Source of the DNA: Verrucomicrobiaceae bacterium
GTDB taxonomy: Bacteria; Verrucomicrobiota; Verrucomicrobiia; Verrucomicrobiales; Verrucomicrobiaceae
Direction: 5' to 3'
Assembly (NCBI GenBank): GCA_947440575.1
Contig: CANETF010000014.1
Coordinates: 1 to 47,116, forward strand
Length of the DNA stretch: 47,116 nucleotides
Below the pieces are notes generated by a model. The model made no database searches. It was not told the origin of the DNA and saw only the letters and a list, made by a program, of their open reading frames with translations. Shown in pieces: positions 39,892 to 47,116 of this stretch. Positions within the stretch are counted from its first letter, which is position 1; each line of letters starts with the position of its first letter. The position numbers and the translations under genes were made by a program.

Positions 39892-42180
39892 TCACTCCTC
39901 CATCGACTCCAGCCATCGCTCCAACTGCCCCAGCACACCCTCAGGCAAATCACCCGCGTTCTCAATCAGCCACCTCACATCCTCGGTCGCCCCGGGCTTG
40001 TCGCCCGCTGTCTGCCTCAACCGCGCCCTCGCAAACCGCTCCGGCGGCGATTCCGGATTCAGCGCCAACACCAGATTCAAATACGGCATCGCTCCCTGCA
40101 CCCGCCCCTCCTCATCCAGCGCGCTCGCCAAAAGATTCTTGATCATTCGCAGCACGATTTCCCGCTTCGTGGCAGGCCTCAGCACCTCAGGATCAAACGG
40201 CCTGAAATCATTCAACTCGCCTTCCGCTTCCTCAATCGACGTTAACCTGCCTCGCTCAAACACATCCACCAGTTTCATCTCCTCATCCGGTGACGGATGA
40301 AAACCCACCATGAACTTCCCCGGCAACGGCACCCCAAAAACCCCCTTCACCCCCGCCATCCGCGCCAACTCCAAATACACCACCGACAACGTGATCGGCA
40401 ATCCCTCACGATCCTCGATCACTTCGTTCACATAGCTATTCGAGAGACTCTGGTAGTCGTTCCGACTCCCATGAAAGCCATTCTCAACAAACAAAAATTG
40501 ATTCATCCGTCGAATCGCCGATTCCCCACCCGCAGCCACCTCCGGTAGCGCCCGCACCTCCGCCGCCAGGCGTTGCACCGCCTGAACATACACCGCCACC
40601 TCCAACTCCGGATTATCGTGCCTCGCCAACAACAGCGCACACCGCAGCAGGTCCGTCGCCTCATCCTCTTTTGCCAACTCCCGCATCATCTCCCGTGTCA
40701 CCGCCCGTCGATGCATCTCCTTCTCCACCTCTTTTAAGGCCGCTGCCTGCCTCTCAAGTTCCCGCCTTCTCTCGACCACCAACCGCCTCGCCGCACTCGC
40801 CTCGTCCTCGATCAATCGCTCCAACGCCTCATCCGCATCCATCCCTTTTTCAAGATACGCTCCCAAGGTCGTCTGCACCTTTTCCGTCAAGGCCACCGAC
40901 GCCGCCGGAGGCGCCAAATCTCGCCCTGTCTTGAACCCGCGAAACTCCGCCACCGTGTCCCGGAACTTGCACAACCCCACACGCCCGCCTCTCAACCCCG
41001 TATCCTCCGCCTCCATCGCCAGCACCCCATTCACCCAGCAGCGGATGACATCCTCTTCCACCCTCACCCGCAGCGTGTTCCAATCCCCCGCTCGATACGC
41101 CGCCACCGGCTCATCCTTCAAAATCGTCCACGAATAAACGTCCGCTCCATCAAATCGCGTCAACCGCAGCTTGCCCGCGGAAGGATAAAACCCGTAGTGC
41201 CTCTCCCCTCCGTCAGAACAAAACGCCAATCCCGCCGCGCCACTCTCCTCGTCCAATCGGACGCTCACCATCGCCTCAAACTCATCCTCCAAAGCCTCAG
41301 TCTTCGCCAAACATAGCGACCTCCCCCCAAACCCGTCCCCCGCCGTCTCCGCTCGCACCACCCCCGCCCGTTGACTCCACCGCGATCCCATCTTCACCTC
41401 CCACTGCCTCTTGTCCAAAACGCCAATCGTCAGCCACCGCTCCATCGGCACCGGATTCGGCTTCTCGATCAGCCCCTTCAACGCATTCACAGGCATCGCA
41501 AACCCCAAATTGTCCGTCCGCAACGACTTCAAGGTCAACACTCCCACCACCTCTCCCCGACCATTCAACACCGGCCCGCCACTGTTCCCTCGCTCAATCG
41601 GTAACGCCACCTGCAGCATCGGCACCCCCTCAATCTCCACCTCCCGAATCGCCGACACCACCCCTTCCACCACACTGAACTCCAACCCCTCCGGATTCCC
41701 CATCGCCACCAGTCGCTCCCCCTGCTCCATCAGTTCCGAATCCCCCATTTTAAGAGCCTTCAAACCCTTCTCCCTCACCTTCAAAAGCGCCAAATCCAGC
41801 TTCGCGTCCGTCGCATGAACCGCCTCCACCTCCAACTCCGTCCCATCCTCCAGTTCCACCGTCAACGGCCTAGCCTCCCCGATCACATGCAAGTTCGTCG
41901 CAATCAATCCATCACCCGACACCACAAATCCCGTCCCTAATCCATCCACCCCCGTCCTCCCCGTCTGCGTGATCTTCACCAGCGACCGCTTCATCATCCG
42001 GGCCAGATCCTCCACACTTCGCCCTCCCTTCGCCACCTCCACCATCGGCTTCGCTTCCTCCCCACCAGCTACGATTCCCTTCCTGACTTCCTCCTGACCC
42101 GAAGCCAACCATGCCATAACACCGACAATCGCCAGTGCCCGACTCCCCATAAAAAACGTCGCCTCACGCATGCAAGACAT
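39892..42180 (-). CDS. Trypsin-like protease / lectin-like / SirB1 fusion
   Basis: 762 residues with a signal peptide (MGSRALAIVGVMAWLASGQE). Residues about 65-270 are an HtrA-type serine protease: GTGFVVSGDGLIATNLHVIG (His), AKLDLALLKV (Asp), PIERGNSGGPVLNGRG (Ser), with no PDZ domain. Residues about 290-455 resemble a DUF1080/LamG jelly-roll (WNTLRVRVEEDVIRCWVNG, GRVGLCKF). A helical linker (about 460-535) leads to a SirB1/transglutaminase-like domain: LARHDNPELEVAVYVQAVQRLA, NQFLFVENGFHGSRNDYQSLSNSYVNEVIEDREGLPITLSVVYLELARMAGV, GKFMVGFH. It is exported and possibly involved in protein quality control. The start is ATG 42180 or 42171; the frame beyond runs antisense to the rhomboid gene. 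Confidence 0.85.
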   Translation of the reverse strand: MSCMREATFFMGSRALAIVGVMAWLASGQEEVRKGIVAGGEEAKPMVEVAKGGRSVEDLARMMKRSLVKITQTGRTGVDGLGTGFVVSGDGLIATNLHVIGEARPLTVELEDGTELEVEAVHATDAKLDLALLKVREKGLKALKMGDSELMEQGERLVAMGNPEGLEFSVVEGVVSAIREVEIEGVPMLQVALPIERGNSGGPVLNGRGEVVGVLTLKSLRTDNLGFAMPVNALKGLIEKPNPVPMERWLTIGVLDKRQWEVKMGSRWSQRAGVVRAETAGDGFGGRSLCLAKTEALEDEFEAMVSVRLDEESGAAGLAFCSDGGERHYGFYPSAGKLRLTRFDGADVYSWTILKDEPVAAYRAGDWNTLRVRVEEDVIRCWVNGVLAMEAEDTGLRGGRVGLCKFRDTVAEFRGFKTGRDLAPPAASVALTEKVQTTLGAYLEKGMDADEALERLIEDEASAARRLVVERRRELERQAAALKEVEKEMHRRAVTREMMRELAKEDEATDLLRCALLLARHDNPELEVAVYVQAVQRLAAEVRALPEVAAGGESAIRRMNQFLFVENGFHGSRNDYQSLSNSYVNEVIEDREGLPITLSVVYLELARMAGVKGVFGVPLPGKFMVGFHPSPDEEMKLVDVFERGRLTSIEEAEGELNDFRPFDPEVLRPATKREIVLRMIKNLLASALDEEGRVQGAMPYLNLVLALNPESPPERFARARLRQTAGDKPGATEDVRWLIENAGDLPEGVLGQLERWLESMEE

Positions 42181-42327
42181 TACGCAGCGGAACTCGAAAA
42201 AGAAAATCCCAAATGCACCCTCTCTAATGACCAAATGCGTACTGGCTTTCGGTTCCATTTCCTCTATAATCCAAAATCGCCTGGCGGACGATGCCTCTTC
42301 TCTGCCGCGATTCACCTCGATCAAGCC

Positions 42328-43320
42328 ATGTCCGTTTACGACCGCGACTACATGCGCCCCTCCAAATTCTCCTGGAGCATTAAGGGCGTCAACTGGACGG
42401 CATTCGGTGTTGTCTTCTGGCTGAACATCCTCGTCTTCGTCGCCCAATACCTCGGCGGTCTCTTCATGACCACTGACGGTAACATGCTCATCCCCATGGG
42501 CGGTGTCAGTCTTGCCCAGCTCTCCGAAGGCCACGTCTGGACCATCTTCACCTACATGTTCGTCCACGGTGACCTCGGCCACCTCATCGTCAACATGCTC
42601 ATGCTCTGGTTCGCCGGTAGACAGGTTCAGCAAATCTTCGGCGGCGCTCACTTCCTGCGCATCTACATCCTCAGCGGACTCCTCGGCGCCGCCTTCGAAA
42701 TCGCCATGCGCGCTTGGTTCGGCGGCAGTGAGGGCGTCTACCTCATTGGTGCTTCCGCTTCCGTCTTCGGCCTCTTCCTCGCCCTCGCCGTCACCCTCCC
42801 CCAGGAGGTCTTCACCGCCCTCATCTACTTCATCATCCCCGTCCGCGTCCGCATGTGGAAACTCGCCGCCGTCGCCGTCGGCATCAATGTCGTCTTCGGT
42901 CTCCTCGGCCTCATCTGGGCCGAAATGCCAGGCGCTCAAGTCGCCTACTTCGCTCACGTCGGGGGCGCCATCACCGGCTGGTATTACATCCGCATGCTTG
43001 GCTTCGGCGGAAATCCCCTCACCTACCGCCAACTCTGGAACGAACCCTTCGACTCTCGCCCCAAGTCACCACGCTCCCAACTCGAACTCGTCCCCACCAA
43101 AAAACGCCGCCTCGCCATCGACCTCGAAGTCGACCACGAAGCCGCTCGCAAACGCAACCCCACAGGCGATCCCACCATCGATGTCATTCAGGAAGAGGTC
43201 GATCCCATCCTCGACAAAATCAGCGAGGAAGGCCTCCACTCCCTCACCGAAGACGAACGCCGCACCCTCGAACGTGCCAGCCGCCTGATCTCAAACCCAG
43301 GCCGCCCTCCTCGTCGCTGA
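42328..43320 (+). CDS. Rhomboid-family intramembrane serine protease
   Basis: 330 residues with six predicted membrane helices. Rhomboid motifs: WTIFTYMFVHGDLGHLIVNML (HxxxN-like), GASASVFGLFLALAV (GxSx, catalytic Ser) and VAYFAHVGGAITGWYYIRM (catalytic His). The cytoplasmic C-terminal tail (about 250-330) is charged and ends in a helical EEVDPILDKISEEGLHSLTEDERRTLERASRLI, seen in other Verrucomicrobia and Bacteroidetes rhomboids. It cleaves membrane proteins within the bilayer. The ATG at 42328 precedes a typical N-terminus. Divergent to the SirB1-fusion protease gene. Confidence 0.92.
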   Translation: MSVYDRDYMRPSKFSWSIKGVNWTAFGVVFWLNILVFVAQYLGGLFMTTDGNMLIPMGGVSLAQLSEGHVWTIFTYMFVHGDLGHLIVNMLMLWFAGRQVQQIFGGAHFLRIYILSGLLGAAFEIAMRAWFGGSEGVYLIGASASVFGLFLALAVTLPQEVFTALIYFIIPVRVRMWKLAAVAVGINVVFGLLGLIWAEMPGAQVAYFAHVGGAITGWYYIRMLGFGGNPLTYRQLWNEPFDSRPKSPRSQLELVPTKKRRLAIDLEVDHEAARKRNPTGDPTIDVIQEEVDPILDKISEEGLHSLTEDERRTLERASRLISNPGRPPRR

Positions 43321-43325
43321 GCCGT

Positions 43326-43982
43326 TCAGATCGACTCAGACATTCGGTCAGCCAATATCTGAACCGCATTCTTCAACAGCAGCAGCCCCAGCTCCTGACT
43401 CTTCTCCGGGTGGAACTGCACCGCCATCAGGTTCTTCCGCGCAATCCCCGCCGCAAACGTCACTCCGTAGTCCGTGTGGCATAATGCTTCAGACCCGTTG
43501 GCCACATCCGGATAATACGAGTGCACAAAATACAAATGCGCCGGGTTCGGCAACCCTCGCCACCACGCCGCATGCTCCTCCGACCATCGCACCTGATTCC
43601 ACCCCATGTGCGGAATCTTGAGCCCTTCCCCCGGCAAAAACTTCTTCACCTTACCTGCCGCCACCCCCAGCCCTTCCACTTCCGGACACTCCTCACTGCT
43701 CTCAAACAGCAACTGATAGCCCAAACAAATCCCCACATACGGCCGATCCTCCTCCAACCACTTTTTCAAAGGCAACCACAACCCCCGCTCCTTCAAAATG
43801 CGCACACTATCCCCAAACGCCCCCTGCCCCGGAAACACTAGCACATCCGTCTTCTCAAAATCCGCTGGCTCCACCACCAACTGAGCTTCCCGCCCAATCG
43901 TCGCAAACGCGTTCAAGACACTCTGCAAATTGCCAGCACCGTAATCCAGCACCCCCAACCGTATCGCCCCACCCTCGCTCAC
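43326..43982 (-). CDS. hisH: Imidazole glycerol phosphate synthase, glutaminase subunit
   Basis: 218 residues. Class I glutamine amidotransferase feeding ammonia to HisF in histidine synthesis: [51 protein letters not shown] (catalytic Cys), [35 protein letters not shown] (His, Glu). It starts with GTG overlapping the hisB stop by 4 bp (GTGA). hisF is not in the window. Converges with the rhomboid gene 5 bp away. Confidence 0.95.
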   Translation of the reverse strand: MSEGGAIRLGVLDYGAGNLQSVLNAFATIGREAQLVVEPADFEKTDVLVFPGQGAFGDSVRILKERGLWLPLKKWLEEDRPYVGICLGYQLLFESSEECPEVEGLGVAAGKVKKFLPGEGLKIPHMGWNQVRWSEEHAAWWRGLPNPAHLYFVHSYYPDVANGSEALCHTDYGVTFAAGIARKNLMAVQFHPEKSQELGLLLLKNAVQILADRMSESI

Positions 43983-44575
43983 AGCACCTCCTTCGTACTC
44001 GGAATCCCTGACACCCGCGGATCAATCCGAGTCGCCATGTCCAATGACCGTGCCAATCCCTTAAACACCGCCTCCGCCATGTGATGCCCGTCGCGCCCCC
44101 GCAGGATGTCCACATGCAGGTTCGCCAGCACCGCGCCCGCAAACGCCCTCAAAAACTCTTCCACCAGTGTGAAATTGAACCGCCCCCCAATCGACTCCAC
44201 CCGCTCCGGTCCCTCATACACCAGCAGCGCCCGCCCGCTCAAATCCAACGCCACCCGCGCCAGCGTCTCATCCATCGGCAGCAAACACCACCCATAGCGA
44301 GTGATCCCCGCTTTGTTCCCCAAGGCCGCCCGAAACGCCTGCCCCAGCACGATCCCCGTGTCCTCCACCGTGTGATGAAAATCCACCTCGATGTCGCCCA
44401 CCGTCTTCACCGTCAGGTCAAACAACCCATGCTTCGCAAACAACGTCAGCATGTGGTCAAAAAACGGCACCCCTGTGTCGATCGTTGACTTCCCTGTCCC
44501 ATCAACAACGAGTTCAATGTCAATGGTCGTCTCCGCCGTGCGGCGATGAATAGTAGCTTGTCGGGGTTCCAGCAT
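43979..44575 (-). CDS. hisB: Imidazoleglycerol-phosphate dehydratase
   Basis: 198 residues, monofunctional form. Histidine step IGP to imidazoleacetol phosphate. Motifs: [77 protein letters not shown] (metal-binding His clusters). ATG 44575 ([18 protein letters not shown]) is the family start; the frame is open to 44653 without homology. Overlaps hisH by 4 bp, so it is the first gene of a hisBH operon. Confidence 0.95.
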   Translation of the reverse strand: MLEPRQATIHRRTAETTIDIELVVDGTGKSTIDTGVPFFDHMLTLFAKHGLFDLTVKTVGDIEVDFHHTVEDTGIVLGQAFRAALGNKAGITRYGWCLLPMDETLARVALDLSGRALLVYEGPERVESIGGRFNFTLVEEFLRAFAGAVLANLHVDILRGRDGHHMAEAVFKGLARSLDMATRIDPRVSGIPSTKEVL

Positions 44576-44729
44576 CCGAACACTAAACCCGAATTCACCC
44601 CTCTCGGCAAATGGCTTGTTCACCCCTCTCACTCCCCAGCGCCATCCCAACACCCCATCGAAAAAAGTCCTCTTTTCCGGTTGAGAAACCCCGATTCAGG
44701 GTGAAACTCCGCTCCCGTTATCCAGAAAT

Positions 44730-44814
44730 GCTCGCGTGGCGGAATTGGTAGACGCGTATGATTCAGGTTCATATGAGTAATATCGTGGAGGTTCGAGTCC
44801 TCTCGCGAGCACCA
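44730..44814 (+). tRNA. tRNA-Leu (CAG)
   Basis: Full cloverleaf: acceptor stem GCTCGCG/CGCGAGC, D arm GCGGAATTGGTAGACGC, anticodon stem TATGA/TCATA with loop TTCAGGT (anticodon CAG), a class II long variable arm, T arm GGAGGTTCGAGTCCTC, discriminator A and an encoded CCA end. Confidence 0.96.
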
Positions 44815-44824
44815 TCAAACGATG

Positions 44825-44852
44825 CACCGCCCACAAGGCGGTGTTTCTTTTT
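44825..44852 (+). terminator. Terminator of tRNA-Leu
   Basis: CACCGCC, a 5-nt loop, GGCGGTG, then TTTCTTTTT; it begins 11 bp after the tRNA. Confidence 0.88.
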
Positions 44853-44885
44853 AGCCGCGACTCTCGTTACCTCTTCCACTCACAC

Positions 44886-45572
44886 ATGCAGGACGCCGGA
44901 TTTGTCAGACAAGCCTTCGCAGGAATCGCACGCCGCTATGTCCTAGCCAATCACGTCCTCAGCTTCGGCATCGACGTCCTCTGGCGTCGCGATACCGCCC
45001 GCCTCATCGCCAAACACCATCCCAAGGACCTCCTCGACCTCGCCACCGGCAGCGGCGACCTCATGCACACCATCCAGTCGCACTGCCCCGAAACCGCCAT
45101 CATCGGTGCCGATTTCTCCGTCCCAATGATGCGCGAGGCGCAACGCCGCGAACTCCTCCCCCTCATTGCTGCCGATGGCATGAACCTGCCCTTCACCGAC
45201 GCCTCCTTCGACGCCCTCACCGTCGCCTTCGGCCTCCGCAACATGGCCTCCTGGCCCGTCGCCCTCCAGGAAATGGCCCGCGTCCTCCGCCCAGGCGGAC
45301 GCCTCTTCATCCTCGACTTCTCTATCCCCTCCTTCCCCGGCATCCGCCAACTCTATCTCTTCTACCTCAAACGCATCATGCCCCGCATCGCCGGCTGGAT
45401 CACCGGCCAACGCGAGGCCTACGAATACCTCTGCGGCTCCATCGAACGCTTCCCCTCTGGAAACGCCATGGAAAAACTCGTCACCGACCACGGCTTCACC
45501 ACCTGCCAAACCCGGCCCCTCACCTTCGGCATCGCCGCTCTCTACATCGCCGAAAAAGCCCCTTCCAACTGA
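44886..45572 (+). CDS. ubiE: Menaquinone/ubiquinone C-methyltransferase
   Basis: 228-residue SAM-dependent methyltransferase of the UbiE/MenG family: FAGIARRYVLANHVLSFGID, WRRDTARLI, LLDLATGSGDLMHTI (SAM motif I), GADFSVPMMREAQRR, ADGMNLPFTDASFDALTVAFGLRNMA, EMARVLRPGGRLFILDFSIP, and Y.YLCGSIERFPSG near the C-terminus. It methylates the quinone ring in the last step of menaquinone or ubiquinone synthesis. ATG 44886 is chosen because an ATG at 44841 lies within the tRNA terminator. Confidence 0.93.
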   Translation: MQDAGFVRQAFAGIARRYVLANHVLSFGIDVLWRRDTARLIAKHHPKDLLDLATGSGDLMHTIQSHCPETAIIGADFSVPMMREAQRRELLPLIAADGMNLPFTDASFDALTVAFGLRNMASWPVALQEMARVLRPGGRLFILDFSIPSFPGIRQLYLFYLKRIMPRIAGWITGQREAYEYLCGSIERFPSGNAMEKLVTDHGFTTCQTRPLTFGIAALYIAEKAPSN

Positions 45573-45584
45573 TCAAAAAAGGGG

Positions 45585-45656
45585 TGGCAGGGGGGAGAAT
45601 TGAACTCCCGACCCAGGGCTTATGAGTCCCTTGCTCTACCACTGAGCTACCCTGCC
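45585..45656 (-). tRNA. tRNA-Met (CAT)
   Basis: On the - strand: acceptor GGCAGGG/CCCTGCC, D arm GCTCAGTGGTAGAGC, anticodon stem AGGGA/GCCCT (last pair mismatched) with loop CTCATAA (anticodon CAT), T arm GGGAGTTCAATTCTCCC, discriminator A; CCA is not encoded. The AGGGACTCATAAGCCCT arm is that of elongator tRNA-Met, but tRNA-Ile2 (CAT, lysidine) cannot be excluded by eye. Confidence 0.92.
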
Positions 45657-45801
45657 GTTCCCTCCCATTCGAAGTCTTTTCGCCTGAAGGGCCACCAAAA
45701 TAGTCCGCTTCACCCTTCTGTCAAGCAGCGTGGACACCTCTCTCCACCAAAATCCCCATGACAAACTCCCGTCCTCGCCTCCGTTCTTTACCTCCGCCCG
45801 C

Positions 45802-46305
45802 ATGAGCCCCCTCATCCTCACCTCCATCAGACTCCTGTTCGCCGCCCTCATCGGCCTGAGCCTTCCTTCATGCACCAGCCCCGGCTTCCAACGCGCCTGG
45901 AAACAAGCCGCCACCCTGCCCCAGTCCGACCCGGTCTGCGGCCAGTGGCTGGGCATCTGGCAAAGCCAGGCCAACCAGCACCACGGCAATCTCCGTTGCA
46001 TTGTCACCCCTCCCAAATCCCCCGGTCAACCCCACCAGTTCCACTACCACGCCACCTGGATGCGATTCCTCAGCGGCGCCTATCGCGCTCAACACTCCGT
46101 CACGCCCTCCGGCCAGTCCACCTGGACGCTCGCCGGCCAACACCAAATGCCCTCCTGGGCCGGCGGCCTCTACACCTACCAAGGCCAACTCTCTCCCTCC
46201 AACTTCAACGCCACCTACAAGTGCGCACTCGATCACGGCACCTTCACCCTCTCCAGACCCCTCCCTCACAACAAGAAACTTGCCAAATCCCCTCCAGCCC
46301 CCTAG
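45802..46305 (+). CDS. Hypothetical lipoprotein
   Basis: 167 residues. Lipoprotein signal MSPLILTSIRLLFAALIGLSLPSC with lipobox LPSC. The mature part is CTSPGFQRAWKQAATLP, then a conserved-looking CGQWLGIWQSQANQHHGNLRCIV, then beta-strands (FHYHATWMRFLSGAYRA, LAGQHQMPSWAGGLYTYQGQL, FNATYKCALDHGTFTLSRP). It resembles small secreted beta-barrel proteins of Verrucomicrobia; I know no function. It precedes the cytochrome gene by 9 bp, so they may be cotranscribed. Confidence 0.75.
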   Translation: MSPLILTSIRLLFAALIGLSLPSCTSPGFQRAWKQAATLPQSDPVCGQWLGIWQSQANQHHGNLRCIVTPPKSPGQPHQFHYHATWMRFLSGAYRAQHSVTPSGQSTWTLAGQHQMPSWAGGLYTYQGQLSPSNFNATYKCALDHGTFTLSRPLPHNKKLAKSPPAP

Positions 46306-46314
46306 AAACGCGCC

Positions 46315-46884
46315 ATGTCTCCTCGCCAATTCGCCGCCACTCTCTTCATCGCCTCATCCTGCCTCGCCTCCAGCGCCTTCGCCGTTGACTTCAAATCCCA
46401 AGTCTTCACCATCCTCAATCAAAAATGCGCCGAGTGCCACAGCGTCGCTAAAGACAAGATCAAAGGCAAATTCGCCATCGATCGCGTCGATGACATGAAG
46501 AAACACGTCAAAGCTGGCGAACCCACCAAAAGCACCCTCGTTTACACCGTCACCCTCCCTGACGACGACGAGGAAGTCATGCCTCCAAAAGGCAAAAACC
46601 GCCTCACCCCTGCCGAAGTCACCCTCCTCAAATCCTGGATCCAGGAAGGCGCTAACTTCGATGCCGGAGCCGCCCCAACCGCCGCTCCTGCCGCCCCAGC
46701 CCCCGCAGCCGGTGGCGTCCTCTCATGGACCAACACCGAAGGCAAAGCCATCCAAGCCTCCTTCGAGGGCATGCAGGGCGCCGATGTCGTCCTCAAAACC
46801 GCCGACGGCACCCGCCACGCCTTCCCCCTCTCCAAACTTTCCCCCGAAAGCCAAGCCCAAGCCAAAAAACTCGCCAGCCAATAA
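46315..46884 (+). CDS. Cytochrome c-type protein with SHD1 domain
   Basis: 189 residues. Signal peptide to about residue 23 (SSAFA). A c-type haem domain of the planctomycete/verrucomicrobial kind follows, with haem motif KCAECH and the distal KGKNRLTPAEVTLLKSWIQEGANF; VMPPKG carries the axial Met. A Pro/Ala linker (about 120-135) joins it to a C-terminal SHD1 (Sla1 homology) domain: WTNTEGKAIQASFEG, LKTADGTRHAFPLSKLSPESQAQAKKLA. Probably a periplasmic electron carrier attached to a protein-interaction module. Confidence 0.88.
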   Translation: MSPRQFAATLFIASSCLASSAFAVDFKSQVFTILNQKCAECHSVAKDKIKGKFAIDRVDDMKKHVKAGEPTKSTLVYTVTLPDDDEEVMPPKGKNRLTPAEVTLLKSWIQEGANFDAGAAPTAAPAAPAPAAGGVLSWTNTEGKAIQASFEGMQGADVVLKTADGTRHAFPLSKLSPESQAQAKKLASQ

Positions 46885-46901
46885 TCCACTCTCTCCCAAC
46901 C

Positions 46902-47116
46902 ATGAAACGCCACCTCCTCTCCTCCCTCGTCCTTAGCCTCGCCCTCTCCTCGCAGGCCGAACTCAAACTCCCCGCCATCATTGGCGACAACATGGTGCTC
47001 CAACAAAAGCACGCCAACCCCATCTGGGGCTGGGATACCCCAGGCACCAATGTGACAGTCTCCTTCGCCGGCCAGTCCAAGACTTCCAAAGCCGGTCCCG
47101 ATGGCAAATGGTCCGT
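46902..47116 (+). CDS. Sialate O-acetylesterase, 5' part
   Basis: The first 71 residues are in the window and the gene continues past its end. Signal peptide MKRHLLSSLVLSLALSSQA, then ELKLPAIIGDNMVLQQ and PIWGWDTPGTNVTVSF, the conserved start of sialate 9-O-acetylesterase (SGNH-hydrolase) proteins, which are numerous in Verrucomicrobia and remove acetyl groups from sialic acids or other glycans. Confidence 0.88.
   Translation, partial: MKRHLLSSLVLSLALSSQAELKLPAIIGDNMVLQQKHANPIWGWDTPGTNVTVSFAGQSKTSKAGPDGKWS

Noticed and set aside
42181..43032. N-terminal extension of about 280 residues on the SirB1-fusion protease
   Set aside because: It is exactly antisense to the rhomboid gene and is acidic low-complexity sequence; the signal peptide at 42150-42180 marks the real start.
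44730..44852. tRNA-Leu as attachment site of an island
   Set aside because: No repeat of the tRNA 3' end, no integrase, and core genes on both sides.

Overview
The window looks like a piece of chromosome from a high-GC bacterium of the Verrucomicrobiota (Verrucomicrobiaceae-like); this is an inference. Supporting signs are a C-terminal SHD1 domain on a c-type cytochrome, the start of a sialate O-acetylesterase, a 'mu-protocadherin'-type surface protein, a UDP-GlcNAc-pyrophosphorylase-like left-handed beta-helix protein, many intergenic palindromic repeats, and gene starts that mostly lack a Shine-Dalgarno sequence. The + strand is visibly richer in C than in G over most of the window, whichever strand the genes lie on. 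Genes on + end their codons in C and genes on - end theirs in G.

Region 1 (1-10.4 kb) is accessory. It holds three toxin-antitoxin modules in a sea of repeats: higBA between two copies of a ~220-bp composite repeat; a UPF0175/DUF3368 pair whose PIN toxin is split by a 167-bp inverted-repeat element; and vapBC between two copies of the 3' end of a membrane-protein gene. Between them is a two-gene candidate restriction/defence module: a large PLD-nuclease/SF2-helicase/DUF3427 protein and an HNH endonuclease whose N-terminus resembles the phosphorothioate-DNA-binding SBD fold. Its base composition differs from the surroundings.

Region 2 (10.4-30.2 kb) is mostly housekeeping: a SnoaL-like secreted protein, a repeat-rich surface protein, dinB (which seems to need a CTG start), pyrH-frr, a beta-helix sugar-nucleotide protein, amt, a MoxR ATPase, topoisomerase III, obg, an NYN-LOTUS/HerA-like ATPase/RlpA cluster, cbpA-cbpM, a SOUL protein and a short NagA. 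A second full copy of the 167-bp element lies at 29.1 kb and a 24-bp TIR-only relic at 16.5 kb.

Region 3 (30.4-31.7 kb) is an ISL3-family insertion sequence with complete ends and an 8-bp target duplication. Its transposase is frameshifted at a run of eight C.

Region 4 (31.8-47.1 kb) is again core: a Tat-exported amine oxidase, the riboflavin/transcription/secretion run ribBA-ribH-nusB-ftsY, an ankyrin-L,D-transpeptidase, rnhB, a DUF2233 protein, FeoA, a trypsin/lectin-like/SirB1 fusion protein, a rhomboid protease, hisB-hisH, tRNA-Leu(CAG), ubiE/menG, tRNA-Met(CAT), a lipoprotein, the cytochrome-SHD1 protein and the 5' part of a sialate O-acetylesterase.
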